This document shows, in pieces, positions 1-8,514 of a stretch of DNA of 23,655 nucleotides (positions are counted from its first letter, which is position 1; each line of letters starts with the position of its first letter). Under the pieces are notes generated by a model that saw nothing but the letters and a program-made list of their open reading frames with translations, had not been told where the DNA came from and searched no databases. The position numbers and the translations under genes are program-made. The DNA is taken from the NCBI GenBank assembly GCA_038248985.1, contig JBBRWV010000048.1, positions 1 through 23,655 on the forward strand, in the 5' to 3' direction. This DNA comes from JBBRWV01 sp038248985 (GTDB lineage Bacteria > Planctomycetota > Phycisphaerae > WQYP01).

Positions 1-33
1 CGGCTCGTATCGTCCTTGAAACTTATTCGCCAT
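1..33 (-). CDS. Start of a gene cut by the left edge (possibly REP-associated/Y1 transposase family)
   Basis: Only the first 11 codons are visible, reading MANKFQGRYEP on the minus strand. The call rests on an ATG at 33-31 preceded by a perfect AAGGAGG Shine-Dalgarno (complement of 41-47) with a 7-nt spacer, one of the best ribosome-binding sites in the window. The N-terminal pattern NKFQ-x-x-Y resembles the start of some REP-associated tyrosine transposases (Y1_Tnp family). That resemblance covers too few residues to be more than a hint. The product is otherwise unknown. The 190 bp between this gene and the nucleotidyltransferase show no other gene. Confidence 0.5.
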   Translation of the reverse strand, partial: MANKFQGRYEP

Positions 34-226
34 CCTAAGGCCTCCTTGCCCGCGTCGTAATTAGTCCTTTCAATGCATCGAACCACAGGCCCCTCTGACA
101 TGATATTATTTGACATTTATTGATGCGCCGGCCCTTAGGCGGTCCTGACCCTGATTCACTATGCGTGCCACTCGCCCACATGACGACGCCATCAGCTACG
201 GCCAAAAGTGTGGGGCGTGGGCTAAT

Positions 227-547
227 TCAACTCGCGGGTCCATAGACCTTCCCTTCCCGGTTCACGCGATAGGCGATGCTGTTGGGAATATTCTTCCAAT
301 GATCGAACGCCTGGCTCGACAACACCAGGAGGTCGGTCGGAAGCTTGAGTGGGCGCAGGGCTTCGCTTAGCCGGAGCATCTCGCGTACGCGGTCTGCGAC
401 GTGCGGCTCAACGACCAGAAAATCCACATCGCTGCGGGCATCGGCGTGTCCCGTCGCGTGCGAGCCGAACAAGATCACGCGCGACCCCGGTGGGGCCGCA
501 GCCAGCAAAAGCGATGTCGCCTTTTCGATGGTGGATAAGTTGATCAT
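227..547 (-). CDS. MNT-type nucleotidyltransferase domain protein
   Basis: This 106-residue protein belongs to the minimal nucleotidyltransferase (Pol beta superfamily) group. The core signature is clear: the GSHATG loop at residues 28-33 followed by DVDF at 40-43, giving the hG[SG]...DxD metal-binding pattern, with a later acidic position in LPTDLLV (about residue 71). Family members transfer nucleotides to protein or nucleic acid partners and often act as antitoxins to a HEPN toxin. The start at 547 is chosen because AAGG (complement of 556-559) lies 8 nt upstream. The frame is open to 781 without a stop, but the upstream part is low-complexity and lacks family similarity. No HEPN partner is visible on either side, so a toxin-antitoxin role is unproven. 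Confidence 0.82.
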   Translation of the reverse strand: MINLSTIEKATSLLLAAAPPGSRVILFGSHATGHADARSDVDFLVVEPHVADRVREMLRLSEALRPLKLPTDLLVLSSQAFDHWKNIPNSIAYRVNREGKVYGPAS

Positions 548-850
548 ATAACGCACCTTGCTGAGGAAACATAATAACAGGCGCGTAAGTGGAAGGCTAT
601 ATAACCGTTTTAACGTTAAAGATAAGGTGTCGTCCCCGCGGGTCACTCGCTGGCCGTGTTTTTCATACCCCGCCCCGCCCAGGTTCCAGATGTCTTTCTG
701 GCGCGCCTGTGTCCTGTCGATTGGTTCGCGGAGACTGCGGGGGCCGGGGTTGAGTTGGGGAGGGCGAGGATTCCGGCGCACTGCCAGATGAGTTCGCAGG
801 CGGTGTCGGCACCGGTCATAGCTGATATCTCGTGAATCATGCCTTGGGAG
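548..850. other. Intergenic region upstream of the nucleotidyltransferase
   Basis: This 303-bp stretch lies between the nucleotidyltransferase start and the livF stop. An AT-rich patch at about 570-625 contains a small palindrome (TTTAACGTTAAA) and TA-rich hexamers that could belong to a minus-strand promoter, but no -35/-10 pair with acceptable spacing stands out. The rest is GC-rich, and I see no gene, RNA or terminator in it. Confidence 0.4.
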
Positions 851-1588
851 TTAGTCTTCGCCGAGGTAGGCTTGGCGGACTTGGTCGTTGGTGCGGACTT
901 CGGGAGCGGGGCCTTCGAGGGCGATTTTGCCGGTTTCGAGCACGTAGGCGTAGTGAGCGATTTGCAGGGCCATGTGGGCGTTTTGCTCGACGAGCAGGAT
1001 GGTGGTGCCCTGGGCGTTGATGGCTTTGATGACGTGGAAGATTTGATCGACGAGGAGGGGGGCGAGGCCGAGGGAGGGTTCGTCGAGGAGGAGCATGGTG
1101 GGGCGGGACATGAGGGCGCGGGCGATGGCGAGCATTTGCTGTTCGCCGCCGGAGAGGGTGCCGGCCATTTGGTTGAGGCGTTCGCCGATGCGGGGGAAGA
1201 GCTGGAGGGCGCGTTCGTAGTCGGCTTTGATTTCGGCGGTGTCGCGTCGGAGGTAGGCACCGAGTTCGAGGTTTTCCTGGACGGACATGCGGGGGAAGAT
1301 GCCGCGGCCTTCGGGGACGTGGGAGAGTCCGGCGGCGACGATTTTGTGGGCGGGGGTGCGATGGAGGTCGAGGGAATTGCGATAGCGGATGGTGCCGCTG
1401 GCGGTGGGGACGAGGTTGGAGATGGCGCGAAGGAGGGAGGATTTACCGGCGCCGTTGGCGCCGATGAGGGTGACGATTTGGCCTTCGAGGACTTTGAGGG
1501 TGACGCCGTGGAGGGCTTCGATGACGCCGTAGCGCACGACGAGATTATTCACCGCCAGGATGCCGGCGGCCGTGTCGCGGGCGGTCAT
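851..1588 (-). CDS. livF: LivF-type branched-chain amino acid ABC transporter ATP-binding protein
   Basis: This 245-residue ABC ATPase powers uptake through a LivHM-type permease at the inner membrane. All motifs are present: Walker A GANGAGKS (43-50), the LivF-typical Q-loop region VPEGRGIFP (91-99), signature LSGGEQQ (145-151), Walker B LLLDEP (166-171) and the H-loop His205 in LVEQNAH. The length matches LivF (about 235-245). The ATG at 1588 has AAGGA 10 nt upstream. It starts 4 nt after the sppA stop, so the two are probably co-transcribed. The usual partners LivG, LivH, LivM and LivK are absent from the window. The substrate is therefore assigned by family only; other HAAT-family substrates such as urea or short amides remain possible. 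Confidence 0.88.
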   Translation of the reverse strand: MTARDTAAGILAVNNLVVRYGVIEALHGVTLKVLEGQIVTLIGANGAGKSSLLRAISNLVPTASGTIRYRNSLDLHRTPAHKIVAAGLSHVPEGRGIFPRMSVQENLELGAYLRRDTAEIKADYERALQLFPRIGERLNQMAGTLSGGEQQMLAIARALMSRPTMLLLDEPSLGLAPLLVDQIFHVIKAINAQGTTILLVEQNAHMALQIAHYAYVLETGKIALEGPAPEVRTNDQVRQAYLGED

Positions 1589-1592
1589 GTAG

Positions 1593-3428
1593 TCAGTGTC
1601 CTTCGACGATGCCCGCAGGGAGGGACATCAGCATTTGTTCTTTTTTGAGGACGGTGATGAGGTTGAGGGCGCGGAGGGCTTCGCGGCGATATTCGGCGGG
1701 GACAGCTTTCAGGGCGGCGTCCATTTCGAGGTTGAAGGTGGGGGCGATGGAGACGTCCATGGTGAGGCCTTCGCGAATGATGTCGGCGAGGGTTTTGGAT
1801 TCGGGAAGAATGAGGACCTGATATTTGGCATCGATGCCGGCGGTTTTGGCGGAGGCGGCGATGGTGTCCTGGAGGGTGCCGACGTTGTCGACGAGGCCGG
1901 CTTTTTTGGCGGCATCGCCGGTGAAGAGGCGTCCGTGGGCGACCTCGTCGATGTTTTTGATTTTGGTACCGCGGGCGGAGGTGACGCGGCCGGTGAAGAC
2001 GGTGTAGACGTCTTCCATTTGTTTGGTGAGGTAGGTGCGTTCTTCATCGGTGAAGGGGTGGAGCATGGAGAGCATTTCGGCGTGTTTGCCGCGGGAGATG
2101 GGTTCGATGTTGAGGCCGACTTTGTCCATGAGTCCCTTGATGACGATTTTGCCAGCGACGACGCCGATGGAGCCGGTGATGGTGTGGGGGTCGGCGGTGA
2201 TGGAGCGGCCGGAGCAGGCGATGTAGTAACCGCCGGAGGCGGCGACGCGGCCCAGGGAGACGGTGACAGGTTTTTTGGCGTCGGCGGCTTTGAGGACAGA
2301 CCAGATTTCATCGGAGGCGGAGGCGGAGCCGCCGGGGGAATCGACGCGGAGGACGATGGATTTGACGAGGGGGTCTTTGAGGGCAATGTCGACGGCTTTG
2401 CGGATGAGGGTGGGGGTGACGAGTTCAGTGTTGTTTTCGGAGTTGGGGGAATCGGGCATGATTTGGCCGGTGGCGTAGATGACGGCGACGGCGGGGTCTT
2501 TGGATTTGACGGGGGGTTTGGCACCCATCATGGAGAAAAGGGCGAAGGGGGAATCGAGGTCGAGGGCTTTCTTTTTGGGCTGGCCGTAGTCCTCGACGAG
2601 GGCGGCGCCGGCGGGGAATTGGGAATCGAGCCAGGCGTCGGCTTTTTCGCGCGGGAGGGTTTGGTCGATGAGGCCGATTTGTTTGGCGCGTTGGCCGGTG
2701 ATCCAGCCTTCATCGATGGCTTTTTTGACATCGTCTTCGGTGAGGTTGGGGCGGTTGGCGGCGAGTTGGGAGACGACGGCGTTGTACATGCCGTCGACGA
2801 GGCCTTCGATCTGGGCTTTGTATTCGGGGGAGGCGGAGGTGCGGGTGAAGGGTTCGGAGGCGCCTTTGAATTTTCCGACCTGGATGAAATCGGCGGTGAG
2901 GTTGAGTTTTTCGAGGGTGCCTTTGAAGAACATCATCTGGAGGGAGACGCCGGGGATCATGACGTTGCCGTTTTCGGGCATGATGACGGTATCGGCATGG
3001 GAGGCGAGGAGGTAGGTGGCGGTGTCGAAATCGGCGGAGTAGATGGCGACGCGTTTGCCGGCTTTGCGGAGGGCGGTGAAATGCTGGCCGAGTTCGTGGG
3101 CTTGATTGAGGGTGAGGGAGAAGGAGGAGAGGTCGAAGAAGAGGCCGGAGAGGGCGGGATCTTTGGCGGCCTTAGTGAGTTGCTGGGTGAGGGCGCTGAG
3201 GGCGGAGGCCTTGCCGGAGTTGTTGAGCGAGGCGAAGGAGATTTGGAAGGAGGCGGGTCGTTCGAGCAGTTGTTCGGTGAGTTTGATGACGCCGACGCGG
3301 GCTTTGGCTTTGGGGGCGACGACTTCCTGAGTGGTGGGGGCGGTGGTGGTGGAGGGTGCCGAGGTTTGGCTGAAGGCGGGGGACATGACGACGACGGAGA
3401 GGAGTGCGGCGGTGAGGATGCGTTTCAT
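1593..3428 (-). CDS. sppA: Signal peptide peptidase SppA, long (67K) type
   Basis: This 611-residue membrane-associated serine protease is expected to degrade cleaved signal peptides in the envelope. It has the long two-domain form, like the about 618-residue E. coli enzyme. Residues 1-20 form a hydrophobic signal/anchor segment, followed by a Ser/Thr-rich linker. The catalytic dyad is intact: Lys188 in VGKFKGASEPF of the N-terminal repeat and Ser398 in VAASGGYYIA of the C-terminal repeat, followed by TGSIGV. A conserved VDSPGGSA loop lies at 362-369. The start at 3428 is preferred over the longer frame (to 3524) because it begins with a proper signal sequence and has GGAG about 10 nt upstream. 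It lies 131 bp downstream of the AsmA-like gene and 4 nt upstream of livF. Confidence 0.93.
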   Translation of the reverse strand: MKRILTAALLSVVVMSPAFSQTSAPSTTTAPTTQEVVAPKAKARVGVIKLTEQLLERPASFQISFASLNNSGKASALSALTQQLTKAAKDPALSGLFFDLSSFSLTLNQAHELGQHFTALRKAGKRVAIYSADFDTATYLLASHADTVIMPENGNVMIPGVSLQMMFFKGTLEKLNLTADFIQVGKFKGASEPFTRTSASPEYKAQIEGLVDGMYNAVVSQLAANRPNLTEDDVKKAIDEGWITGQRAKQIGLIDQTLPREKADAWLDSQFPAGAALVEDYGQPKKKALDLDSPFALFSMMGAKPPVKSKDPAVAVIYATGQIMPDSPNSENNTELVTPTLIRKAVDIALKDPLVKSIVLRVDSPGGSASASDEIWSVLKAADAKKPVTVSLGRVAASGGYYIACSGRSITADPHTITGSIGVVAGKIVIKGLMDKVGLNIEPISRGKHAEMLSMLHPFTDEERTYLTKQMEDVYTVFTGRVTSARGTKIKNIDEVAHGRLFTGDAAKKAGLVDNVGTLQDTIAASAKTAGIDAKYQVLILPESKTLADIIREGLTMDVSIAPTFNLEMDAALKAVPAEYRREALRALNLITVLKKEQMLMSLPAGIVEGH

Positions 3429-3559
3429 AGAGATGGCTCCAGAATGGCGAAAGAAATTGCAGCGGGCATCGTACCGTAATGTGCGGGGCGAATGCCAGTA
3501 ACGCGGGATGTGAGTTGGCGGCAACGGCCGGCGCGCGGGATGGTTGAAGTGTGATGTCG

Positions 3560-5062
3560 TTACGGCCGGGCGACGAGGGGTTTTTGCACGGTGCCGCGAA
3601 TGGGGATGCGGGCGGCCATACCTCCGAGGCCTGGGCTGCCCCGGACGTGGGTGACTTCGAGGGCGAGTGCGCCGGTGACTTCAGTGCTTCCGGAAAAGCG
3701 GAGTTCTTCAAGTCCTTCGGGGGATGACAGATCGAAGCCCAGTCGCTCGGCGGTGAGCGTCAACTCTTCCAGTCGCACGGTGAAGGGCAGCACGGCCATG
3801 GTGTACTCCGCATCGGCGACGCGTTCGCCGCGCAGAATTTCGCGCACGATGCCGGCATTGGCTAACTTTCCTGGTCCCAGATCAATTGTCGCCAGGAGGC
3901 TGCCGCGCACGGCGGGTTGATCCGCGCTGCGCGGGGGTGCCAACTCCACAGCCATGCGTTCCACTCGGAGGCGTAGATCGCGGGGCACCTGGGTTACTTC
4001 ACCAAACAGGGGGTTCACTTGCCGCAGTATTCGCCGCAGGGGAGCTGACCAGCGCAGATTTGCGGTGCAGTAGAACTCCTGCGTGTGGCGGCCGTTTACG
4101 GGTGGGGCCGAGGATTGTTCGGCAGGCGCGGGCACACGCAAAACGGGAACGGCGGGCCAGCGGGTCATCAGGATGTTGGCATGAATTGCCTGGCCGCCAG
4201 TACCGACGGCGTCCAGTTGCGGGGACCACAGGCCCAATTGCGGGCGGGTGTCAGCGCTGCGAAACTGGAGGCTGGTCAGGGTTTCGCCGAGAGCCTCGCC
4301 CCAGCCGCTGCCGAGATTGAGCCAGTCGGCGATTACGTCTGTGGAGATTGTTCCGCCGGTGAATTCGACGCCGGGCAGGCACTCTGCGAGGGGCGCGGGC
4401 CATTTGCTCATGGGGGGGAGGGCGGCGTTGCAGGTGACGATTCGGGCGCCGGGCTCGCCAGGGAGATCAGACATTCCGCGAGCGCGGACAAAAAAGGTGG
4501 AGGCAGGTGAGGCGATCGTGACTTCGGCGGAGAAGTCTTTGAGGCGGATGGCGCGCAAACTTGCTTCGCTGCCGATGAGCAGGCTGCCGCTGGTCCAGGT
4601 GAAGGCCCCGCGGACTTGGCGGAGCATGCCGCCGGGCGCGGTGGCGGCGGGAAACAAGCGGGTCAGATCGGTGGAGCCATCGACGTATTTGGTGATGGCC
4701 AATTTCGCTCCAGCGATTCGCGTATCGCCAAAATCCCAGGTTCCCCAGAGGATGCTCCAGAGGGTGAGCTCGGATTGGAGGCGCGGGCAGTCGACAATTT
4801 TGCGTCCGTCCTTGAGGGTGACGGTCAGGCCGTCGAGCTCCATGCCGCGCCACCAGCTGACGGACCAGCGGTCAACGGCGACGGTGCCTTCGGCATTTTT
4901 GTTGATGCGGGCGAGGATGTAGGCGCGGCCCTGCTCATTGCTCATCCAGACGGGGAGGAGAAGGAGGACGACCGCGACGATTACGAGGAAGCCGCCGCCA
5001 AAAATGATGACCCTCTTGGCGACTTTGCGCCAGCGGACTTGGGTTATTTTTGCGGTTGCCAT
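3560..5062 (-). CDS. Membrane-anchored AsmA-like protein, hypothetical
   Basis: The protein is about 500 residues, with a short basic N-terminus (KITQVRWRKVAKR), one strongly hydrophobic segment at about 18-40, and a long extracytoplasmic part rich in beta-strand-like repeats. The segment after the membrane helix (ILARINKNAEGTVAVDRWSV, then GMELDGLTV) follows the pattern of AsmA/TamB-type proteins, which are tethered to the inner membrane and linked to lipid transport or envelope assembly. This is a fold-level resemblance only. The frame could begin at a TTG at 5098, but the ATG at 5062 directly precedes the charged and hydrophobic anchor. Neither has a clear Shine-Dalgarno. It is the first gene of a minus-strand block with sppA and livF and is divergent from the ParA gene. 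Confidence 0.75.
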   Translation of the reverse strand: MATAKITQVRWRKVAKRVIIFGGGFLVIVAVVLLLLPVWMSNEQGRAYILARINKNAEGTVAVDRWSVSWWRGMELDGLTVTLKDGRKIVDCPRLQSELTLWSILWGTWDFGDTRIAGAKLAITKYVDGSTDLTRLFPAATAPGGMLRQVRGAFTWTSGSLLIGSEASLRAIRLKDFSAEVTIASPASTFFVRARGMSDLPGEPGARIVTCNAALPPMSKWPAPLAECLPGVEFTGGTISTDVIADWLNLGSGWGEALGETLTSLQFRSADTRPQLGLWSPQLDAVGTGGQAIHANILMTRWPAVPVLRVPAPAEQSSAPPVNGRHTQEFYCTANLRWSAPLRRILRQVNPLFGEVTQVPRDLRLRVERMAVELAPPRSADQPAVRGSLLATIDLGPGKLANAGIVREILRGERVADAEYTMAVLPFTVRLEELTLTAERLGFDLSSPEGLEELRFSGSTEVTGALALEVTHVRGSPGLGGMAARIPIRGTVQKPLVARP

Positions 5063-5336
5063 GGGAGCAAGTGTGAAGGTTCGCGGGGCAACTTTCAAGC
5101 CGCGGGTGGGGTGTTTCCCCCATTATCAATATTGGCAAGGCCATTTTTACTTGATTGCCTCAAGAAATTTACTTCACAATCCCGATGATTCCGACAGACA
5201 AATTAATACCGTATCCGGTCTCAACATTGTGTCGCTGAAATAACTGTGGCGACTATTTTCAATGCTCATGGATGAGAGTTGGCAGGATGCCGACTGAAAT
5301 GACCCGGACAAGCACTCGAAGCAAGGATGCGTGCAC

Positions 5337-6683
5337 ATGCGAACAATCGCCCTTATCAATCAAAAAGGTGGCTGCGGAAAAACGACTTCATCCATCAACT
5401 TGGCCGCTTGTCTGGCCTTTATGGGGCAACGTACCCTGCTTGTTGATATGGATCCGCAGGGGCATTGTGCGGTGGGGCTGGCGGTGCCGGATCAACAAAT
5501 CGAAAAATCCATTTATGATGTTTTGCGTTCGCCCGGCGGCACGACGACGCTGAAGGACATTACCTGGCAGATCGCTTCACATTTTGATCTGGCACCGGCG
5601 ACGATTTCACTGGCGGCGCTGGAAACGGAATTACATGGCATTCCTGGCCGGCAGGATCGGCTGGCGGATGCGCTGGCGCGCGTTCAGAATGATTACGACT
5701 ATGTCATCATTGATTGCCCGCCAAACGTTGGGTTGCTCACCTTCAACGCGATGCGGGCGAGCGGGGATGTGATCATTCCTGTGGAAACGGGGTATTTTTC
5801 GCTGCACGGGCTGTCGAAGCAGTTGGAGCTTCTGGAGCAGCTTCGCAAGCAGTGCCGGCATGATATTCGGGTGCGGATACTGGCGACGCTTTATGACATT
5901 CGCACAAAGCTGGCGCGGGAGGTTTTGGCGGAGCTTCGCGAGCACTTTGGCGAGTTGCTCATGGATTCGGCGATCAATTTCAACACCAAGCTGAAGGAAG
6001 CGGCATCATTTGGGCAGCCGATTACGGAGTACGATCCGGCGTCGAAGGGCTTCAAGGATTTTCAGAAGCTGGCCAAAGAGATCATGGGGCCGGCGTTGCG
6101 TATGACGCTTTCGCCTGGGCGCGTCATTGAGGCGCCTGCGGAACTGACGCTGGAAGATGCACTGGACAACGCGCGCAGCACCGTGGAAGAGACGCTGGAG
6201 ACGTTGCAGGATGGGGTGGAACTTGCGGATTCGTACACGTTGTCGCAACCGCTGCGGCGCAATCAACGGTCGCTATCGCAATCGCTGAGTTCGCAAGTGG
6301 AAACGCTGACCCGCAAGGTGGATGAAATCCGGGTGGCGGCGTCGAATCATGGGATGACCAGCGCTGGGAATGGTTTGGGGCGGACCACAGGTCAGAAGAT
6401 TGCGGCGTTTTATGGGGTGCGGCAACTTCCCGATGGGATTTTGTTTGTGGCGCACTTCCCGAGTGCGTCGTCGGTGGCCATTGCGGGTGATTTCAACAAT
6501 TGGTCGCCGGAGCACATGTCGGGCGATGATGCGGATGAAACTTTCCGGAGGCTGGTGGCGCTCAAGCCGGGGCGTTACCGCTACCGGCTGGTGGTGGACG
6601 GCCGCTGGCAGGCGGATCCGCATAATCTTTATTCCGAGCCGAATCCTTTCGGCGAACTGGATTCGATTGTTGAAGTCGTGTGA
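5337..6683 (+). CDS. ParA-type ATPase with C-terminal CBM48 glycogen-binding-like domain
   Basis: This 448-residue fusion has a ParA/Soj ATPase at residues 1-255: deviant Walker A KGGCGKTT (10-17, Lys10 and Lys15), Walker A' VDMDPQG (36-42) and Walker B VIIDCPP (123-129). Residues about 270-345 form a polar helical linker, probably coiled coil. Residues 366-448 resemble the CBM48/AMPK-beta glycogen-binding domain: AGDFNNW with Trp389, YRYRLVVDGRW with Arg417 and Trp424, then a DP...FGELDSIVEV end. The two tryptophans match the carbohydrate-stacking residues of AMPK-beta. The ATG at 5337 is chosen over a GTG at 5331 because AAGGA lies 9 nt upstream. ParA proteins position DNA or large cargo by ATP-driven dimerisation; here the cargo could be a glucan, but that is inference. 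The next gene follows after 55 nt. Confidence 0.9.
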   Translation: MRTIALINQKGGCGKTTSSINLAACLAFMGQRTLLVDMDPQGHCAVGLAVPDQQIEKSIYDVLRSPGGTTTLKDITWQIASHFDLAPATISLAALETELHGIPGRQDRLADALARVQNDYDYVIIDCPPNVGLLTFNAMRASGDVIIPVETGYFSLHGLSKQLELLEQLRKQCRHDIRVRILATLYDIRTKLAREVLAELREHFGELLMDSAINFNTKLKEAASFGQPITEYDPASKGFKDFQKLAKEIMGPALRMTLSPGRVIEAPAELTLEDALDNARSTVEETLETLQDGVELADSYTLSQPLRRNQRSLSQSLSSQVETLTRKVDEIRVAASNHGMTSAGNGLGRTTGQKIAAFYGVRQLPDGILFVAHFPSASSVAIAGDFNNWSPEHMSGDDADETFRRLVALKPGRYRYRLVVDGRWQADPHNLYSEPNPFGELDSIVEVV

Positions 6684-6738
6684 TCGCCCGCGCATCGCTC
6701 CGTGACCTGACAGTATCAACCCTCGGAAAATCACCGTC

Positions 6739-8481
6739 ATGCACAATGAAAATTCTGACCAAATGCCTGGAGAGGCCGAGAGCCCCAAGACGCCGGGTGG
6801 GCCATCGCAAAGCCCACCCGCGTCTTCTGATTCTTCTCCCCCGGTAAGAAATATGGCGGACATTGCCCGGCTGTTTTTGGACGGTGCTCGACCGGCGCGT
6901 ACGCCGCCGAAGCGCACGCCGCCGGCTGCGGGGGCTTCGCCGGAGCGTGAAGTTTCGGCATACGATTCCGGGGAAGATTCGGTGGAGGATGGCGGGGAGG
7001 AATCGCCCGTGGAGATGGGGATTCCCGTTGCGCAGCCGGAAGTTGCCGCGGCAGTGGCGGATACACTGCCAGCGTTCCAACTGGCACTGGCGCCGGCGGA
7101 TGAACATTACTATGAGTTGCTGGCGTCGGCCGCGAACGCGCTGGCAGCGCGGTACGATGTGCCGGTGGGGCTGGTGGCGGTACACGCGGGCGATGTTATT
7201 TTTGATTTATTCAACACGGATGGAGAAATACCTCCGGTGGCGATCACGGGCGGCGGAGGGGCAGGGGAGGCGCGACTGGCGCGGGTTTTGAAATTTTTCC
7301 ACAAGCAGGCCCGTCACTGGATCATTGCTATTCCGGCCACTATGCCGGCGGGGTTCCGTAAGAATCGGGCCGATGACAGTTCGCTGGCGGAACCGGTGCA
7401 ACTGCTGCGGGAGACGGTGACGGATATTCTGCTGGTGTCGGGCATCGACAAGAACAGTGTTATCGGGGCGTATCAATCGCTGAAATCCGTGTGTGTGCCC
7501 CAGTCGCTGCTGCCGCGAAAAATGCGGGCGTTTATGGTCGCTGACGACCTCACGGAGGCGGTGGCGGTGCATCATCGGCTACGTTCGGCGGCGCAGAATT
7601 TTCTGCATGCGGAACTTTCGCATGCGGGTTCAGCGTCGCGCATGGAGAATGCGGAGCCGCTTTTCACGCTTCCGCTGGATGGTCAGCCGAGCGCGCTTTG
7701 GGAGTCGGTCCTGGACCTTGTGCATGGGGTGCGGCAGGCGGAATCCTCGCAGAGTCATTCCATCGATATAGATTCGGCACTTATTCACCTCACTTCCGCG
7801 GTCGACGAGCTCATCGTTTCTTCGGATGATGCTTCGGCCATATCGGCGGCGACTTTTGATCAACTGGCCAGCGTGCTTGATCCGGAAGAGCGAAGTGCGC
7901 TCAACGCGGCATTTGATATTCGCGAGTTTGTCACGCCGGAGGGGGAAATGACTGCGGAAATTCCGGTTGCGGCGGTGATTGCTCCTCCTGAGCAAAAAGT
8001 GAGTGTCGAGGGGACGGACACCGCCAACGTCAATTTGGAAACACTGCCGTCGCGCGGTCTTCGGCCGATCGATTCGCCCATGCCGCACACTCCGGATTCG
8101 CAGTGGCAGGTTATCAGCAGGAGCGCATGCGACTTTTTGGAATCGGCTACGCTTCTGGAGACCTCGAGCCCGCTCGACCCGCACTCGCTGCTGGCGCTCG
8201 ATGGGCTGGGCCACCTTCATTTGTTCACGCTGGCCTCTGACGCGACGACGTGGCCGGCGCTGTGGCAATGGGCGCGGGATCACCGGCACTTGCTGGCTCT
8301 TACTCAGCGTGAGACCCCCTTTGACCCGCTCGCGCCGGTGCATTTGCACCTGGTTCTCCCCCTTTGCACCCCCCGCAGCCCCCTGGTCCTCCACCCCCCG
8401 ATGCCCCATTTGCACCTCTATCGACTGCACTGTCTGGCCCAGCAGAAAAGTTCAGCCCTCCTGCTTGTGCCCGTCGGGTAA
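6739..8481 (+). CDS. Unrecognised 580-residue protein downstream of ParA-CBM48
   Basis: I do not recognise this protein. Residues 1-110 are Pro/Ser/Glu-rich and probably disordered, containing one short hydrophobic motif, MADIARLFLDGARP (39-52). Residues about 120-290 look folded, with alternating helices and strands (YYELLASAANALAARYDVPVG, then HWIIAIPATMP and VTDILLVSGI). Residues 345-420 are acidic and helical, and the last 130 residues contain WQVISRSACDFLESA followed by a His/Leu/Pro-rich tail. No transmembrane helix or signal peptide is evident, so it is probably cytoplasmic. It starts 55 nt after the ParA-CBM48 stop on the same strand, and only a weak GGAAAA precedes the ATG. Co-transcription suggests that it works with that ATPase. 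Confidence 0.8.
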   Translation: MHNENSDQMPGEAESPKTPGGPSQSPPASSDSSPPVRNMADIARLFLDGARPARTPPKRTPPAAGASPEREVSAYDSGEDSVEDGGEESPVEMGIPVAQPEVAAAVADTLPAFQLALAPADEHYYELLASAANALAARYDVPVGLVAVHAGDVIFDLFNTDGEIPPVAITGGGGAGEARLARVLKFFHKQARHWIIAIPATMPAGFRKNRADDSSLAEPVQLLRETVTDILLVSGIDKNSVIGAYQSLKSVCVPQSLLPRKMRAFMVADDLTEAVAVHHRLRSAAQNFLHAELSHAGSASRMENAEPLFTLPLDGQPSALWESVLDLVHGVRQAESSQSHSIDIDSALIHLTSAVDELIVSSDDASAISAATFDQLASVLDPEERSALNAAFDIREFVTPEGEMTAEIPVAAVIAPPEQKVSVEGTDTANVNLETLPSRGLRPIDSPMPHTPDSQWQVISRSACDFLESATLLETSSPLDPHSLLALDGLGHLHLFTLASDATTWPALWQWARDHRHLLALTQRETPFDPLAPVHLHLVLPLCTPRSPLVLHPPMPHLHLYRLHCLAQQKSSALLLVPVG

Positions 8482-8514
8482 GCACTTTTTTGTGTCAATA
8501 GTGCCTGTCGTTGA

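Noticed and set aside
34..226. A HEPN toxin next to the MNT gene
   Set aside because: The minus-strand frame starting at 181 gives a short, unstructured sequence with no R-x4-6-H motif and no ribosome-binding site.
839..1648. A 269-codon plus-strand frame opposite livF
   Set aside because: It shows the same Gly/Glu/Asp-rich shadow composition, and livF on the other strand has every ABC motif.
1596..3479. A 627-codon plus-strand open frame across the sppA gene
   Set aside because: It is antisense to a gene with intact catalytic motifs, and its translation is almost wholly Gly/Glu/Asp/Phe, the usual shadow of high-GC codons.
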